A DNA stretch of 64,000 nt from Pseudomonas rustica (GCF_018336155.1 NZ_JAGYHF010000003.1:470721-534720), one strand, 5' to 3'; counted from the first letter of the stretch, positions 48,629 to 58,908 are shown. Notes: generated from the sequence alone by a model not told the origin. A program made the numbers and translations.

Positions 48629-48946
48629 ATGCCTTTGAAGTTCGCGACACTGGGTGCACTTATGGCCGCTGCCATGTTGGCCGGTTGCAGCACGACCTCC
48701 AGCGAGTCGGCAAAGGATTCCGTGGCGACCGAAGCGGGTCGCAGCCGCTGTGATGCTTCGGCAGCGCAATTCACCATCGGCAAGAAAGCCTCGCCGGAAC
48801 TGCTGGAGCAAGCCCGCACCAAAGCAGGCGCGCAGAATGCCCGCTTCCTCAAGCCGAACGACATGATCACGCTTGAGTACCGTTCCGATCGCTTGAACCT
48901 GAACACCGACAACAACCTGGTGATCACCCGCGTCAACTGCGGTTGA
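48629..48946 (+). CDS. I78-type peptidase inhibitor lipoprotein
   Basis: The 105-residue protein has a lipoprotein signal (MLAGC, Cys20). Its C-terminal domain (CDASAAQFTIGKKASPE to NLVITRVNCG) matches the peptidase-inhibitor I78 family, with FLKPNDMITLEYRSDRLN as its core. Such inhibitors block serine proteases and may protect the envelope. AAGGAGGCTTC before the ATG is a strong ribosome binding site. A terminator follows. Confidence 0.82.
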   Translation: MPLKFATLGALMAAAMLAGCSTTSSESAKDSVATEAGRSRCDASAAQFTIGKKASPELLEQARTKAGAQNARFLKPNDMITLEYRSDRLNLNTDNNLVITRVNCG

Positions 48947-48972
48947 TTTCACAAGGCTTTTGTTGCAGGCAT

Positions 48973-49004
48973 AAAAAACCCCGTCACATGGACGGGGTTT
49001 TTTT
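48973..49004. terminator. Bidirectional terminator
   Basis: AACCCCGTC / GACGGGGTT form a perfect stem around ACATG, with an A-run and a T-run outside, between two convergent genes. Confidence 0.92.
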
Positions 49005-49018
49005 AGTGCACCGAGAAA

Positions 49019-49231
49019 TTACTCTGGGCGAACCTGTGCAGCTTGCATACCCTTTTGGCCTTTCTCAGCCACGAAGGAGACGGTCTGGCCTTCTTTCAGG
49101 CTTTTGAAACCGTCGGATTCGATAGCTTTGAAGTGTACGAACAGGTCGTCACCGCCACCTTGAGGAGTGATGAAGCCGAAGCCTTTTTCATCGTTGAACC
49201 ATTTAACGGTGCCGGTTTGGCGATTAGACAT
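49019..49231 (-). CDS. Cold-shock-domain RNA-binding protein (CspA family)
   Basis: The 70-residue single-domain protein has the RNP1 motif KGFGFI and RNP2 LFVHF, plus [10 protein letters not shown] at the start. It binds single-stranded RNA and melts secondary structure. The ATG at 49231 (TTGGAGATACACC upstream) is chosen over an open frame 21 codons longer. A TATGAT at 49301-49306 on the minus strand could be the -10, giving a leader of about 64 nt. Confidence 0.94.
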   Translation of the reverse strand: MSNRQTGTVKWFNDEKGFGFITPQGGGDDLFVHFKAIESDGFKSLKEGQTVSFVAEKGQKGMQAAQVRPE

Positions 49232-49300
49232 GGTGTATCTCCAAGAAACATATATTTTCAGTAGTGCTGTGCTGCTCAGGCCAACTGGGCACACCGGAGT

Positions 49301-49306
49301 ATCATA
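49301..49306 (-). promoter_or_regulatory. Candidate -10 of the cold-shock gene
   Basis: TATGAT on the minus strand lies about 70 nt before the ATG at 49231. No convincing -35 was found. The following 215 nt to 49521 hold no gene; a short GAAAAGGCTC/GAGGC-type repeat is the only structure seen. Confidence 0.4.
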
Positions 49307-49521
49307 GTCGAAATGTTCGCTTTGGTAGCCCCCCGGACGTGCTGTTTGCCAATCAGTCGTGTTTTCTTTACTGCCTGTTTCGGCTGAAAGCCCCGGTTTA
49401 CAAGGGTTTGCGCGGAACGTAAAGACAATAAAAAAACCTGTAAAACCTGCATAAATCCTCCGAAAAGGCTCAAATTCAGCCCTTTTTAGAGGCGCTGAGC
49501 CGATTCAAAAGACTTTTTTGA

Positions 49522-49824
49522 TCACTTTTTCGCCGGGGTATTTGCCTTGCATTTGGCGATTTGGCCCAGCGCTTTCTGCTGCAATTCAGGAGTAGCCTTG
49601 TTGTCCATCAGCGCCTGAATGTCGCTGGCCGGATAAGACTTGATGGCGTCAGCGCCGCAAGCACAATGAGATTTCGCTGCCGCAGCACCGATTTGTTGGG
49701 TCGCAGCCTGAGTGCACTGCGCCATGTACTTTTCGCGCTCGCCCTTTGGCCAATCGGCGTGGGCAGTCAACGGCAGCAACATAACGATAGGGGCGACGAC
49801 GGCGAACAGGGTATTCAGACGCAT
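49522..49824 (-). CDS. Small secreted protein of unknown function
   Basis: The 100-residue product has a signal peptide (MRLNTLFAVVAPIVMLLPL to HA, about residues 1-23). The mature part has four Cys (AQCTQAA, SHCACG, AKC) that could form disulfides, and an amphipathic C-terminal half. The ATG at 49824 has AAGGAG 8 nt upstream; the frame extends eight codons further without better support. I do not recognise a named family. Confidence 0.75.
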   Translation of the reverse strand: MRLNTLFAVVAPIVMLLPLTAHADWPKGEREKYMAQCTQAATQQIGAAAAKSHCACGADAIKSYPASDIQALMDNKATPELQQKALGQIAKCKANTPAKK

Positions 49825-49848
49825 GCGAGGATGCTCCTTGTGGGTCAA

Positions 49849-50156
49849 TGTCTTGTTATCTGAGGGCTGAAAGGCCGATCAAGTTCAGCACTCTGGCATA
49901 AAAACGGACGATTTGCCTTCTGATCAAACAGAGGCATAAGTGACCGCTCATCTGTGCTAGCATGCCGGGCTCAAGCGTTCTCAGGCGCCGGATGACCTAC
50001 AGTCCCGGACGCGGTCAACGTGCGAATATTTCTGATTTGAATCCCAGTCACTCTGGTTCGGTTTTCCGGTTGGCCGCAAGGCTCCTGCCGCTGTAAGGCA
50101 GGCGTTCGTCATTGAATGGCCTGGATCGGATCTTGTACTGGCTCATCCCAACCCAC
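49849..50156 (+). promoter_or_regulatory. thrS upstream region
   Basis: There is no gene in this 308-nt stretch. TGCTAGCAT near 49958 is a possible extended -10, which would give a leader of about 220 nt. That is long enough for an autoregulatory structure such as the hairpin at 50157-50177. Confidence 0.4.
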
Positions 50157-50177
50157 GTGACCTTTGGTAGGGGTCAC
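50157..50177 (+). promoter_or_regulatory. tRNA-Thr anticodon-arm mimic upstream of thrS
   Basis: GTGACC (50157-50162) pairs with GGTCAC (50172-50177), and a U50163-G50171 wobble closes a 7-nt loop UUGGUAG. This loop has U, then GGU (a threonine anticodon), then A, exactly as in a tRNA anticodon loop. It sits 5 nt before the ribosome binding site AGGAGAGGAGG. In E. coli, threonyl-tRNA synthetase represses its own translation by binding such a structure. Confidence 0.6.
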
Positions 50178-50196
50178 CACTAGGAGAGGAGGCGCC

Positions 50197-52119
50197 ATGC
50201 CAACTATTACTCTTCCCGACGGCAGTCAACGTTCATTTGATCACCCGGTTTCCGTAGCCGAGGTCGCCGCATCCATTGGTGCTGGCCTGGCCAAAGCCAC
50301 ACTGGCCGGCAAGGTCAATGGTCAACTGGTCGACGCCAGCGACATCATCAGCAGCGACGCGACCCTGCAAATCATTACGCCAAAGGATGAAGAGGGGCTG
50401 GAGATCATTCGCCACTCTTGCGCTCACCTGGTGGGGCATGCGGTCAAGCAGCTGTACCCGACTGCAAAAATGGTGATCGGCCCGGTCATCGACGAAGGCT
50501 TCTATTACGACATCGCCTTCGAACGTCCTTTCACTCCGGACGACATGGCTGCGATCGAACAGCGTATGCAGCAACTGATCGAGAAAGATTACGACGTCAT
50601 CAAGAAAGTCACTCCGCGCGCCGAAGTGATCGAAGTGTTCAAGGCCCGCGGCGAAGACTACAAACTGCGTCTGGTCGAGGACATGCCGAACGAACAGGCC
50701 ATGGGTCTGTACTATCACGAAGAATACGTCGACATGTGCCGCGGCCCGCACGTGCCGAACACTCGCTTCCTGAAATCCTTCAAATTGACCAAGTTGTCGG
50801 GCGCCTACTGGCGTGGCGACGCCAAGAACGAGCAATTGCAGCGCGTTTACGGCACCGCTTGGGCGGACAAGAAGCAGCTGGCGGCTTACATCCAGCGCAT
50901 CGAAGAAGCTGAAAAACGCGATCACCGCAAGATCGGCAAGCGTTTGGGCCTGTTCCACACCCAGGAAGAATCCCCGGGCATGGTGTTCTGGCACCCGAAC
51001 GGCTGGACGCTGTACCAGGTGCTTGAGCAGTACATGCGCAAGATCCAGCGTGACAACGGCTACCTTGAGATCAAAACCCCTCAAGTCGTTGATCGCAGCC
51101 TCTGGGAAAAATCCGGGCACTGGGCCAACTACGCCGACAACATGTTTACCACGCAGTCGGAAAACCGCGACTACGCCATCAAGCCGATGAACTGCCCATG
51201 CCACGTGCAGGTGTTCAACCAAGGCCTGAAGAGCTACCGCGAGCTGCCGATGCGTCTGGCAGAGTTCGGTGCCTGCCACCGTAACGAGCCGTCGGGTGCG
51301 CTGCACGGCATCATGCGTGTGCGTGCGTTCACTCAGGACGACGCCCACATCTTCTGCACCGAAGAGCAGATGCAAGCCGAATCCGCTGCATTCATCAAGC
51401 TGACCATGGACGTTTATCGCGACTTCGGCTTCACCGACGTCGAAATGAAACTGTCCACTCGTCCGGAAAAACGCGTCGGTTCCGACGAGCTGTGGGATCG
51501 CGCTGAGGCCGCATTGGCTGCAGCCCTTGATTCTGCGGGCCTGCCGTACGATCTGCAGCCGGGTGAGGGTGCGTTCTACGGACCGAAGATCGAGTTTTCG
51601 CTAAAAGATTGCCTCGGTCGTGTCTGGCAATGTGGTACCTTGCAGCTCGATTTTAACCTGCCTGTCCGTTTGGGCGCTGAATACGTCTCCGAAGACAACA
51701 GCCGCAAACACCCAGTGATGTTGCACCGTGCGATCCTCGGTTCCTTTGAGCGTTTCGTCGGTATTTTGATCGAGCACTATGAAGGTGCATTCCCTGCGTG
51801 GCTCGCGCCGACCCAGGCGGTGATCATGAATATCACTGATAAACAGGCAGATTTTGTTGCAGAAGTTGAAAAAACTCTCAACGAAAGCGGATTTCGTGCC
51901 AAGTCCGACTTGAGAAATGAAAAGATCGGCTTTAAAATCCGCGAGCATACTTTGCTCAAGGTTCCCTATCTCTTGGTAATCGGAGATAAGGAAGTCGAGA
52001 TGCAGACTGTCGCTGTGCGTACTCGTGAAGGTGCTGACCTGGGCTCGATGCCCGTCGCCCAGTTCGCTGAGTTTCTCGCGCAAGCGGTTTCCCGGCGTGG
52101 TCGCCCAGATTCGGAGTAA
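50197..52119 (+). CDS. thrS: Threonyl-tRNA synthetase
   Basis: ThrRS (640 residues) has the TGS domain (1-62), the editing domain (about 63-225, with the HSCAH and CRGPH metal/substrate residues) and the class II catalytic core. The core includes the zinc-binding Cys of [11 protein letters not shown] and motif 2 [10 protein letters not shown]. The C-terminal anticodon-binding domain spans about 540-640. The ATG at 50197 begins [11 protein letters not shown], the usual start, and has AGGAGAGGAGG upstream. infC begins at or within a few bases of the thrS stop. Confidence 0.97.
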   Translation: MPTITLPDGSQRSFDHPVSVAEVAASIGAGLAKATLAGKVNGQLVDASDIISSDATLQIITPKDEEGLEIIRHSCAHLVGHAVKQLYPTAKMVIGPVIDEGFYYDIAFERPFTPDDMAAIEQRMQQLIEKDYDVIKKVTPRAEVIEVFKARGEDYKLRLVEDMPNEQAMGLYYHEEYVDMCRGPHVPNTRFLKSFKLTKLSGAYWRGDAKNEQLQRVYGTAWADKKQLAAYIQRIEEAEKRDHRKIGKRLGLFHTQEESPGMVFWHPNGWTLYQVLEQYMRKIQRDNGYLEIKTPQVVDRSLWEKSGHWANYADNMFTTQSENRDYAIKPMNCPCHVQVFNQGLKSYRELPMRLAEFGACHRNEPSGALHGIMRVRAFTQDDAHIFCTEEQMQAESAAFIKLTMDVYRDFGFTDVEMKLSTRPEKRVGSDELWDRAEAALAAALDSAGLPYDLQPGEGAFYGPKIEFSLKDCLGRVWQCGTLQLDFNLPVRLGAEYVSEDNSRKHPVMLHRAILGSFERFVGILIEHYEGAFPAWLAPTQAVIMNITDKQADFVAEVEKTLNESGFRAKSDLRNEKIGFKIREHTLLKVPYLLVIGDKEVEMQTVAVRTREGADLGSMPVAQFAEFLAQAVSRRGRPDSE

Positions 52120-52121
52120 TT

Positions 52122-52670
52122 ATTATTAAGCGTGAAATGAGACAAGATAAACGAGCTGCACCGAAAGCCCCGATCAACGAGAATATCTCGGCACGCGAGG
52201 TTCGGTTAATTGGGGCTGAAGGTGAACAGCTTGGGATTGTGTCAATTGAAGACGCGCTTCTTAAGGCTGAAGAGGCCAAACTGGATTTGGTGGAAATTTC
52301 CGCCGATGCAGTACCCCCTGTTTGCAAACTGATGGACTACGGCAAATCGATCTTCGAGAAGAAGAAGCAGGTTGCCGCGGCCAAGAAAAACCAGAAGCAG
52401 ATTCAGGTTAAAGAAATCAAGTTTCGTCCAGGGACGGAGGAAGGGGATTACCAGGTAAAACTGCGCAACCTGGTACGTTTCCTGAGTGATGGGGACAGGG
52501 CCAAGGTATCCTTGCGATTCCGCGGCCGTGAGATGGCCCACCAGGAGCTGGGGATGGAACTCCTCAAGCGGGTTGAAGCTGACCTGCTCGAGTACGGTTC
52601 GGTCGAACAGCATCCTAAGATGGAAGGACGCCAGCTGATCATGGTCATCGCCCCGAAAAAGAAGAAGTAA
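52122..52670 (+). CDS. infC: Translation initiation factor IF-3
   Basis: IF-3 binds the 30S subunit and checks initiator tRNA and start codon. The N-domain ([17 protein letters not shown]) and C-domain ([19 protein letters not shown]) are complete. The first ATG (52137) would remove conserved N-terminal residues ([10 protein letters not shown]). ATT codons at 52119, 52122 and 52125 are in frame, and GGAG at 52113 gives good spacing to 52122 or 52125. An AUU start is the known device for IF-3 autocontrol in E. coli. Confidence 0.93.
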   Translation: MIKREMRQDKRAAPKAPINENISAREVRLIGAEGEQLGIVSIEDALLKAEEAKLDLVEISADAVPPVCKLMDYGKSIFEKKKQVAAAKKNQKQIQVKEIKFRPGTEEGDYQVKLRNLVRFLSDGDRAKVSLRFRGREMAHQELGMELLKRVEADLLEYGSVEQHPKMEGRQLIMVIAPKKKK

Positions 52671-52730
52671 TCAACAGGGCACGGCAGGCCTTCTGATTAT
52701 GTTTATCAACTGAATGCGGAGTATCCGAAC

Positions 52731-52925
52731 ATGCCAAAAATGAAAACCAAAAGTGGTGCTGCTAAGCGGTTTCTGAAAACTGCTAACGGTATCAAGCACA
52801 AGCACGCTTTCAAGAGCCACATCCTGACTAAAATGTCGACCAAGCGTAAGCGTCAACTGCGCGGTAGCAGCTTGCTGCATCCGTCTGACGTGGCAAAAGT
52901 CGAGCGCATGCTGCGCCTTCGTTAA
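52731..52925 (+). CDS. rpmI: 50S ribosomal protein L35
   Basis: L35 (64 residues) has the family start [17 protein letters not shown] and is rich in Lys and Arg. The gene sits between infC and rplT as in most proteobacteria. ATGCGGAG lies before the start. Confidence 0.97.
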   Translation: MPKMKTKSGAAKRFLKTANGIKHKHAFKSHILTKMSTKRKRQLRGSSLLHPSDVAKVERMLRLR

Positions 52926-52953
52926 TTTTAGTCAAGAATAGAGGAAGTAACTC

Positions 52954-53310
52954 ATGGCTCGTGTAAAGCGTGGCGTCATTGCCCGTAAGCGTCACAAAAA
53001 AATTCTGAAACTTGCTAAAGGCTACTACGGTGCACGTTCGCGCGTATTCCGTGTTGCCAAGCAAGCGGTAATCAAGGCAGGCCAATACGCCTACCGTGAC
53101 CGTCGTCAGAAAAAACGTCAGTTCCGCGCTCTGTGGATCGCTCGTATCAACGCTGGTGCTCGTGTTAACGGTCTGTCCTACAGCCGTTTCATCGCTGGCC
53201 TGAAAAAAGCGTCCATCGAGATCGACCGTAAGGTTCTGGCTGATCTGGCAGTGAACGAAAAAGCGGTGTTTGCTGCGATTGTCGAGAAAGCTAAAGCCAC
53301 CTTGGCTTAA
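52954..53310 (+). CDS. rplT: 50S ribosomal protein L20
   Basis: L20 (118 residues, [19 protein letters not shown]) is needed for early 50S assembly. In E. coli L20 represses rpmI-rplT translation by binding the rpmI leader; I could not identify the corresponding structure here. A terminator-like hairpin separates it from pheS. Confidence 0.97.
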   Translation: MARVKRGVIARKRHKKILKLAKGYYGARSRVFRVAKQAVIKAGQYAYRDRRQKKRQFRALWIARINAGARVNGLSYSRFIAGLKKASIEIDRKVLADLAVNEKAVFAAIVEKAKATLA

Positions 53311-53365
53311 GTACCCCCGACAATCACCCGGCCTCACTTCCGTGGGGTCAGGTGGTAAACGTCTT

Positions 53366-54436
<1,071 letters not shown>

Positions 54437-54462
54437 TCGTAACGAATTCTTAGGAGAACAGG

Positions 54463-56841
54463 ATGAAATTCAGTGAACAATGGCTGCGTGGCTGGGTTAG
54501 CCCGCAGGTAGATCGCGATGAGCTGGTTGCTCGTCTGTCGATGGCCGGTCTTGAGGTCGATAGCGTTACGCCGGCCGCCGGTGTATTCAGCGGCGTGGTT
54601 GTGGGCGAGGTGCTGAGCACCGAGCAACACCCTGATGCCGACAAATTGCGCGTTTGCCAGGTCAGCAATGGCGCGGAAACCTTTCAGGTCGTGTGCGGTG
54701 CGCCAAATGTGCGTCCGGGCTTGAAGATTCCGTTCGCCATGATCGGTGCCGAACTGCCGGGCGACTTCAAAATCAAGAAAGCCAAATTGCGTGGCGTTGA
54801 GTCCAACGGCATGCTCTGCTCGCAAGCCGAGCTGCAGGTTGGTGAGGGCAACGACGGTCTGATGGAACTGCCGGCCGATGCGCCAGTGGGCGAAGATTTC
54901 CGCGTGTACCTGGATCTGGAAGACGCCAGCATCGAGGTTGACCTGACCCCGAACCGTGGCGACTGCCTGTCCCTGGCCGGTCTGGCCCGTGAAGTTGGCG
55001 CGCTGTATGACGCTCCGGTCACCCGTCCAGTAGTGCCGGCCGTAGCTGCCGTGCACGACGAAGTGCGTTCGGTCGAAGTGTTGGCGCCGGCTGCATGCCC
55101 GCATTACCTCGGCCGCGTGATCCGTAACGTCGACCTGTCCAAGCCTACGCCGCTGTGGATGGTTGAGCGTCTGCGTCGTGCCGACGTGCGCAGCATCGAC
55201 GCTGCCGTCGACATCACCAACTACGTGATGCTCGAGCTGGGTCAGCCGCTGCACGCTTTCGATCTCGCCGAAATCAATGGCGGCATCCGTGTGCGCATGG
55301 CGGAAGAGGGCGAGAAGCTGGTACTGCTCGACGGTCAGGAAGTCAGCCTGCGTAGCGATACGCTGGTGATTGCCGACCATACTCGCGCTCTGGCGATTGC
55401 CGGTGTGATGGGTGGCGAGCACAGCGGTGTGTCCGCGACCACTCGCGACGTGTTTCTGGAAAGTGCTTTCTTCGACCAGATCGCTGTCGCGGGTAAGGCT
55501 CGTTCCTACGGTCTGCACACCGATGCGTCGCACCGTTACGAGCGTGGCGTTGACTGGCAACTGGCCCGTGAAGCCATGGAGCGCGCCACTGGCCTGCTGC
55601 TGGAAATCACTGGCGGCGAAGCCGGCCCGATCATCGAGACCGTCAGCGAGCAGCACCTGCCGTCGATCGCGCCGATCACCCTGCGTTCGCAGCGCATCAC
55701 TCAGATGCTCGGCATGGAAATGGATTCGGCTCAGGTTGAGCGTCTGCTCAGCGGCCTGGGTCTGGGCATTACTGCCGACGGCGCTGACCAATGGCGCGTA
55801 GAAGTGCCAAGCCATCGCTTCGACATCAGTCTTGAAGTCGATCTGATCGAAGAACTGGCTCGCCTGTACGGTTACAACCGTCTTCCGGTTCGTTACCCGC
55901 AAGCGCGTCTCGCGCCGCAAGCCAAGGCTGAAGCGCGTAGCGATCTGCCGGAACTGCGTCGTCTGCTGGTGGCTCGTGGTTATCAGGAAGCGATCACCTA
56001 CAGCTTCATCGATCCACGCCAGTTCGAACTGTTCAATCCAGGCGTTGAGCCGCTGTTGCTGGCCAATCCGATCTCCAACGACATGGCTGCCATGCGCTCG
56101 TCGCTGTGGCCGGGTCTGGTCAAGGCGCTGCAGCACAACCTCAATCGTCAGCAAGATCGCGTGCGTCTGTTCGAAAGCGGTCTGCGCTTCGTTGGTCAGC
56201 TCGAAGGTTTGAAGCAAGAGCCGATGCTGTCGGGTGTTGTCTGCGGTAGCCGTCTGCCGGAAGGCTGGGCACAAGGTCGCGACACCATCGACTTCTTCGA
56301 CGTCAAAGCTGACGTGGAAGCGGTACTGGGTTTTGCCGGTGCACTGGATTCGTTCACTTTCGCACCGGGCAAACACCCGGCGCTGCACCCGGGTCAAACC
56401 GCGCGCATCGAGCGAGAAGGGCGTGAAGTCGGTTTCATCGGCGCCATTCACCCGGAATTGTCGAAAGCCTTGGGTCTGGATCGTCCAGTCTTCGTTTTCG
56501 AGCTGGTTCTGGCTGAAGTGGCACTCGGTAAAATGCCGAAATTCCACGAGTTGTCGCGCTTTCCTGAAGTGCGTCGTGACCTTGCATTAATTGCACACAA
56601 AGACGTCGCGGCCTCGGCAGTACTGGACGTAATCCGTGAAAATGCAGGCGAATGGCTCACAGATCTCAGGCTGTTTGACGTATATCAGGGTAAAGGCATT
56701 GATCCTGATAGAAAAAGCCTTGCAGTTGGCTTGACCTGGCAGCATCCATCGCGCACTCTTAATGACGATGAGGTGAATTCGACGACGCAAAATATCCTCA
56801 CCTCGCTCGAACAAAGGTTGAACGCCACGTTAAGGAAGTGA
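54463..56841 (+). CDS. pheT: Phenylalanyl-tRNA synthetase beta subunit
   Basis: PheT (792 residues) holds the tRNA-binding EMAP-like domain (about 40-150), the B3/B4 editing domain, B5 and the C-terminal ferredoxin-like anticodon-binding domain (about 700-792). MKFSEQWLRGWVSP is the normal start. ihfA follows 3 nt after the stop. Confidence 0.97.
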   Translation: MKFSEQWLRGWVSPQVDRDELVARLSMAGLEVDSVTPAAGVFSGVVVGEVLSTEQHPDADKLRVCQVSNGAETFQVVCGAPNVRPGLKIPFAMIGAELPGDFKIKKAKLRGVESNGMLCSQAELQVGEGNDGLMELPADAPVGEDFRVYLDLEDASIEVDLTPNRGDCLSLAGLAREVGALYDAPVTRPVVPAVAAVHDEVRSVEVLAPAACPHYLGRVIRNVDLSKPTPLWMVERLRRADVRSIDAAVDITNYVMLELGQPLHAFDLAEINGGIRVRMAEEGEKLVLLDGQEVSLRSDTLVIADHTRALAIAGVMGGEHSGVSATTRDVFLESAFFDQIAVAGKARSYGLHTDASHRYERGVDWQLAREAMERATGLLLEITGGEAGPIIETVSEQHLPSIAPITLRSQRITQMLGMEMDSAQVERLLSGLGLGITADGADQWRVEVPSHRFDISLEVDLIEELARLYGYNRLPVRYPQARLAPQAKAEARSDLPELRRLLVARGYQEAITYSFIDPRQFELFNPGVEPLLLANPISNDMAAMRSSLWPGLVKALQHNLNRQQDRVRLFESGLRFVGQLEGLKQEPMLSGVVCGSRLPEGWAQGRDTIDFFDVKADVEAVLGFAGALDSFTFAPGKHPALHPGQTARIEREGREVGFIGAIHPELSKALGLDRPVFVFELVLAEVALGKMPKFHELSRFPEVRRDLALIAHKDVAASAVLDVIRENAGEWLTDLRLFDVYQGKGIDPDRKSLAVGLTWQHPSRTLNDDEVNSTTQNILTSLEQRLNATLRK

Positions 56842-56844
56842 CGT

Positions 56845-57147
56845 ATGGGGGCTTTGACGAAAGCTGAGATGGCGGAACGTCTGTATGAAGAGCTGGGCCT
56901 GAACAAGCGGGAAGCCAAGGAATTGGTAGAACTGTTTTTCGAGGAAATCAGGCACGCTCTTGAAGACAACGAGCAGGTCAAATTGTCCGGTTTCGGCAAT
57001 TTCGACCTTCGGGACAAACGCCAGCGGCCTGGCCGCAACCCGAAAACGGGGGAAGAAATCCCGATCACGGCTCGCCGTGTGGTCACCTTTCGTCCAGGGC
57101 AGAAGTTGAAGGCCCGAGTTGAGGCTTATGCTGGAACCAAGTCATAA
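56845..57147 (+). CDS. ihfA: Integration host factor alpha subunit
   Basis: IHF-alpha (100 residues) pairs with IHF-beta to bend DNA sharply at specific sites and is required for integration by many phages. [13 protein letters not shown] and [22 protein letters not shown] are the family signature. It lies 3 nt after pheT, the usual arrangement. The merR-like gene starts inside its 3' end. Confidence 0.97.
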   Translation: MGALTKAEMAERLYEELGLNKREAKELVELFFEEIRHALEDNEQVKLSGFGNFDLRDKRQRPGRNPKTGEEIPITARRVVTFRPGQKLKARVEAYAGTKS

Positions 57148-57484
57148 CGACGAATTACCCGTCATCCCGGGCAAACGCTACTTCACCATCGGTGAAGTCA
57201 GCGAGCTGTGTGCCGTAAAGCCACACGTGCTGCGCTACTGGGAGCAGGAGTTTCCTCAACTCAACCCCGTCAAACGCCGCGGAAACCGCCGGTATTATCA
57301 GCGCCAGGACGTGCTGATGATCCGGCAGATCCGCGCGCTCCTTTACGATCAAGGTTTCACCATCGGCGGCGCACGCTTGCGCCTGTCCGGCGATGAAGCC
57401 AAAGACGACACTACCCAATACAAACAGATGATTCGGCAGATGATTGCCGAGTTGGAAGACGTGCTGGTGGTTCTCAAGAAATAA
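57128..57484 (+). CDS. MerR-family regulator coupled to ihfA
   Basis: The 118-residue protein has a MerR winged helix ([20 protein letters not shown], then [16 protein letters not shown]) and a short C-terminal coiled coil (about 85-118). It lacks metal-binding Cys residues. The ATG at 57128 overlaps ihfA by 20 nt; a start three codons upstream is possible. A MerR gene at this place, next to tRNA-Pro, is common in gamma-proteobacteria. Its targets are not known to me. Confidence 0.93.
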   Translation: MLEPSHNDELPVIPGKRYFTIGEVSELCAVKPHVLRYWEQEFPQLNPVKRRGNRRYYQRQDVLMIRQIRALLYDQGFTIGGARLRLSGDEAKDDTTQYKQMIRQMIAELEDVLVVLKK

Positions 57485-57490
57485 AAAGCT

Positions 57491-57519
57491 GCTTTTGAAT
57501 ACTTCCAGTTTTCAAAAGC
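57491..57519. repeat. Hairpin between merR and tRNA-Pro
   Basis: GCTTTTGAA (57491-57499) pairs with TTCAAAAGC (57511-57519). No clean T-run follows, so it is either a weak terminator or a regulatory palindrome near the tRNA promoter (TATATT at 57526). Confidence 0.45.
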
Positions 57520-57573
57520 TTGCGATATATTCTTGAGCGCTCTTCGAGGTGAAGGGTGAGATGAAAAACCAGT

Positions 57574-57650
57574 CGGGGCGTAGCGCAGTCCGGTAGCGCA
57601 CTAGCATGGGGTGCTAGGGGTCGAGTGTTCGAATCACTCCGTCCCGACCA
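57574..57650 (+). tRNA. tRNA-Pro(GGG), integration site
   Basis: The 77-nt cloverleaf ends in ACCA. The anticodon stem CTAGC/GCTAG holds loop ATGGGGT, anticodon GGG. The acceptor CGGGGCG pairs with CGTCCCG with one G-U. An integrase gene facing the tRNA lies 79 nt downstream, so the 3' part of this gene is the likely attachment core. Confidence 0.96.
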
Positions 57651-57666
57651 AATAATTCAATGACTT

Positions 57667-57695
57667 AGGCCAATGTTTACAGCATTGGCCTTTTT
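57667..57695. terminator. Bidirectional terminator after tRNA-Pro
   Basis: AGGCCAATG / CATTGGCCT pair perfectly around TTTACAG and are followed by TTTT. It can end both tRNA-Pro and the convergent integrase transcript. Confidence 0.88.
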
Positions 57696-57700
57696 CATGC

Positions 57701-57718
57701 GCGTGACATTTGCGTGAC
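57701..57718. repeat. Direct repeat GCGTGAC, candidate integrase arm sites
   Basis: GCGTGAC occurs at 57701-57707 and again at 57712-57718, an 11-bp period or about one helical turn. It lies between the tRNA and the integrase stop, where arm-type integrase binding sites are expected. Confidence 0.4.
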
Positions 57719-57729
57719 TTCTCCATTTC

Positions 57730-58908
57730 TCACGCCTGCTTCCTCTTCAATATTGTCAGCACCGGCCCACGCGAATCGGTTGCTGATACCATATTTGCAG
57801 CTTCAATCAGATGCCCTAGCTCAGCGCCCGAGTAGTGACTGGTGATGCTGCCGTTCTTATGACCCAGAAGAGCCTTTCGGTCTTCCTCGGTTACGCCCGC
57901 CGCTCGAAGGCGACGGCCAAACGTGTGCTTCAAATCGTGAATCCTGATCGAAAGATAGCCAGGGTGAGCGGGGCGAAAGTTTTCCTCCTGCCAGAGTTTC
58001 GCCGCTCTCACTCGCGCCTTCTTCCAAGCCGAGTCGTTCATCCGGTGCATTGCGTTGCCGTTGTAAGGAAAAACCCATTCCTTGCTCAGGCCGCGCTGCT
58101 GATCAATGATCGACTTGGCTACGCTGTTCAGCACCACCAGGCGCTCGTCGCCATTTTTCACGCCAGACCGTTCGTGTCTGCCGCCAAAGTCAGCCGGGAT
58201 CAGGAACACACTGGTACCGAGTTCCGGCACCGAAATCTCCCAGTCCCACCTCAGCTTGCAAACTTCCTGCTCTCGACAGCCGGTGTTCACCTTGAACAGC
58301 GCCATCGTCTGCAGGTGGGCCGGCAACTCCCCGAAAAGAATCGACTGCTCCTCCCACGACATCGGATAGGGCTTGCGACTCGATTTCTTCTCTTCTAGCT
58401 TCGTGAGCATTGGCACGCTATCCAGCCACGGCCGTCGCTCATCGTCTCGCCACTTCCTGGCACACAACGACAAAACCCGAACCACACGCTCGATCGAGAT
58501 ATTCACCGTTCTGTTGCTCACGCCTTTCTTCACCTTGCCATCCGGCAGCGTTTTGGTCGCCAACCTGTCCTTAATGAAAGGCCCGAGGGCCTGGTCATCA
58601 ATATGGGTCAGCGGCATGTCGCCGATGAATTCGTCCAGCTGTGAAAGGTGGTGAGCCGAAAGCTTGATCGAAGGCTGATCCTTAAATTCGACCAAGAAAC
58701 GCATCGCCGCATCCCGCCACGTTCTGACCTGCCGAACGCCGTAGACCTTCTCCTGCCGGATCTGCTCCAGTCGATGAATTAGGTAGCGCTCTGCTTCTTG
58801 CCGGTCACTTGTTCCAGTAGATTCGTAAAGTCTTTCGCCGTTGATTTTCTTGTCGATATGCCAGAGACCTTTCCTTTGGGAGAGGCCTGTGATCGTTTTT
58901 CGCGCCAT
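57730..58908 (-). CDS. int: Phage-type tyrosine integrase
   Basis: The 392-residue protein has an arm-binding N-terminus (about 1-60, GLWHIDKKINGERLYEST), a core-binding domain (about 70-170) and the catalytic domain. Catalytic residues are Arg212 (NTGCREQE), His324 with Lys327 (IHDLKHTFGRRLR, where most relatives have HxxR), His350 and nucleophile Tyr359 (TSHYSGAE). AAAGGAGAAACACA precedes the ATG. It faces tRNA-Pro, its probable target. Confidence 0.94.
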   Translation of the reverse strand: MARKTITGLSQRKGLWHIDKKINGERLYESTGTSDRQEAERYLIHRLEQIRQEKVYGVRQVRTWRDAAMRFLVEFKDQPSIKLSAHHLSQLDEFIGDMPLTHIDDQALGPFIKDRLATKTLPDGKVKKGVSNRTVNISIERVVRVLSLCARKWRDDERRPWLDSVPMLTKLEEKKSSRKPYPMSWEEQSILFGELPAHLQTMALFKVNTGCREQEVCKLRWDWEISVPELGTSVFLIPADFGGRHERSGVKNGDERLVVLNSVAKSIIDQQRGLSKEWVFPYNGNAMHRMNDSAWKKARVRAAKLWQEENFRPAHPGYLSIRIHDLKHTFGRRLRAAGVTEEDRKALLGHKNGSITSHYSGAELGHLIEAANMVSATDSRGPVLTILKRKQA

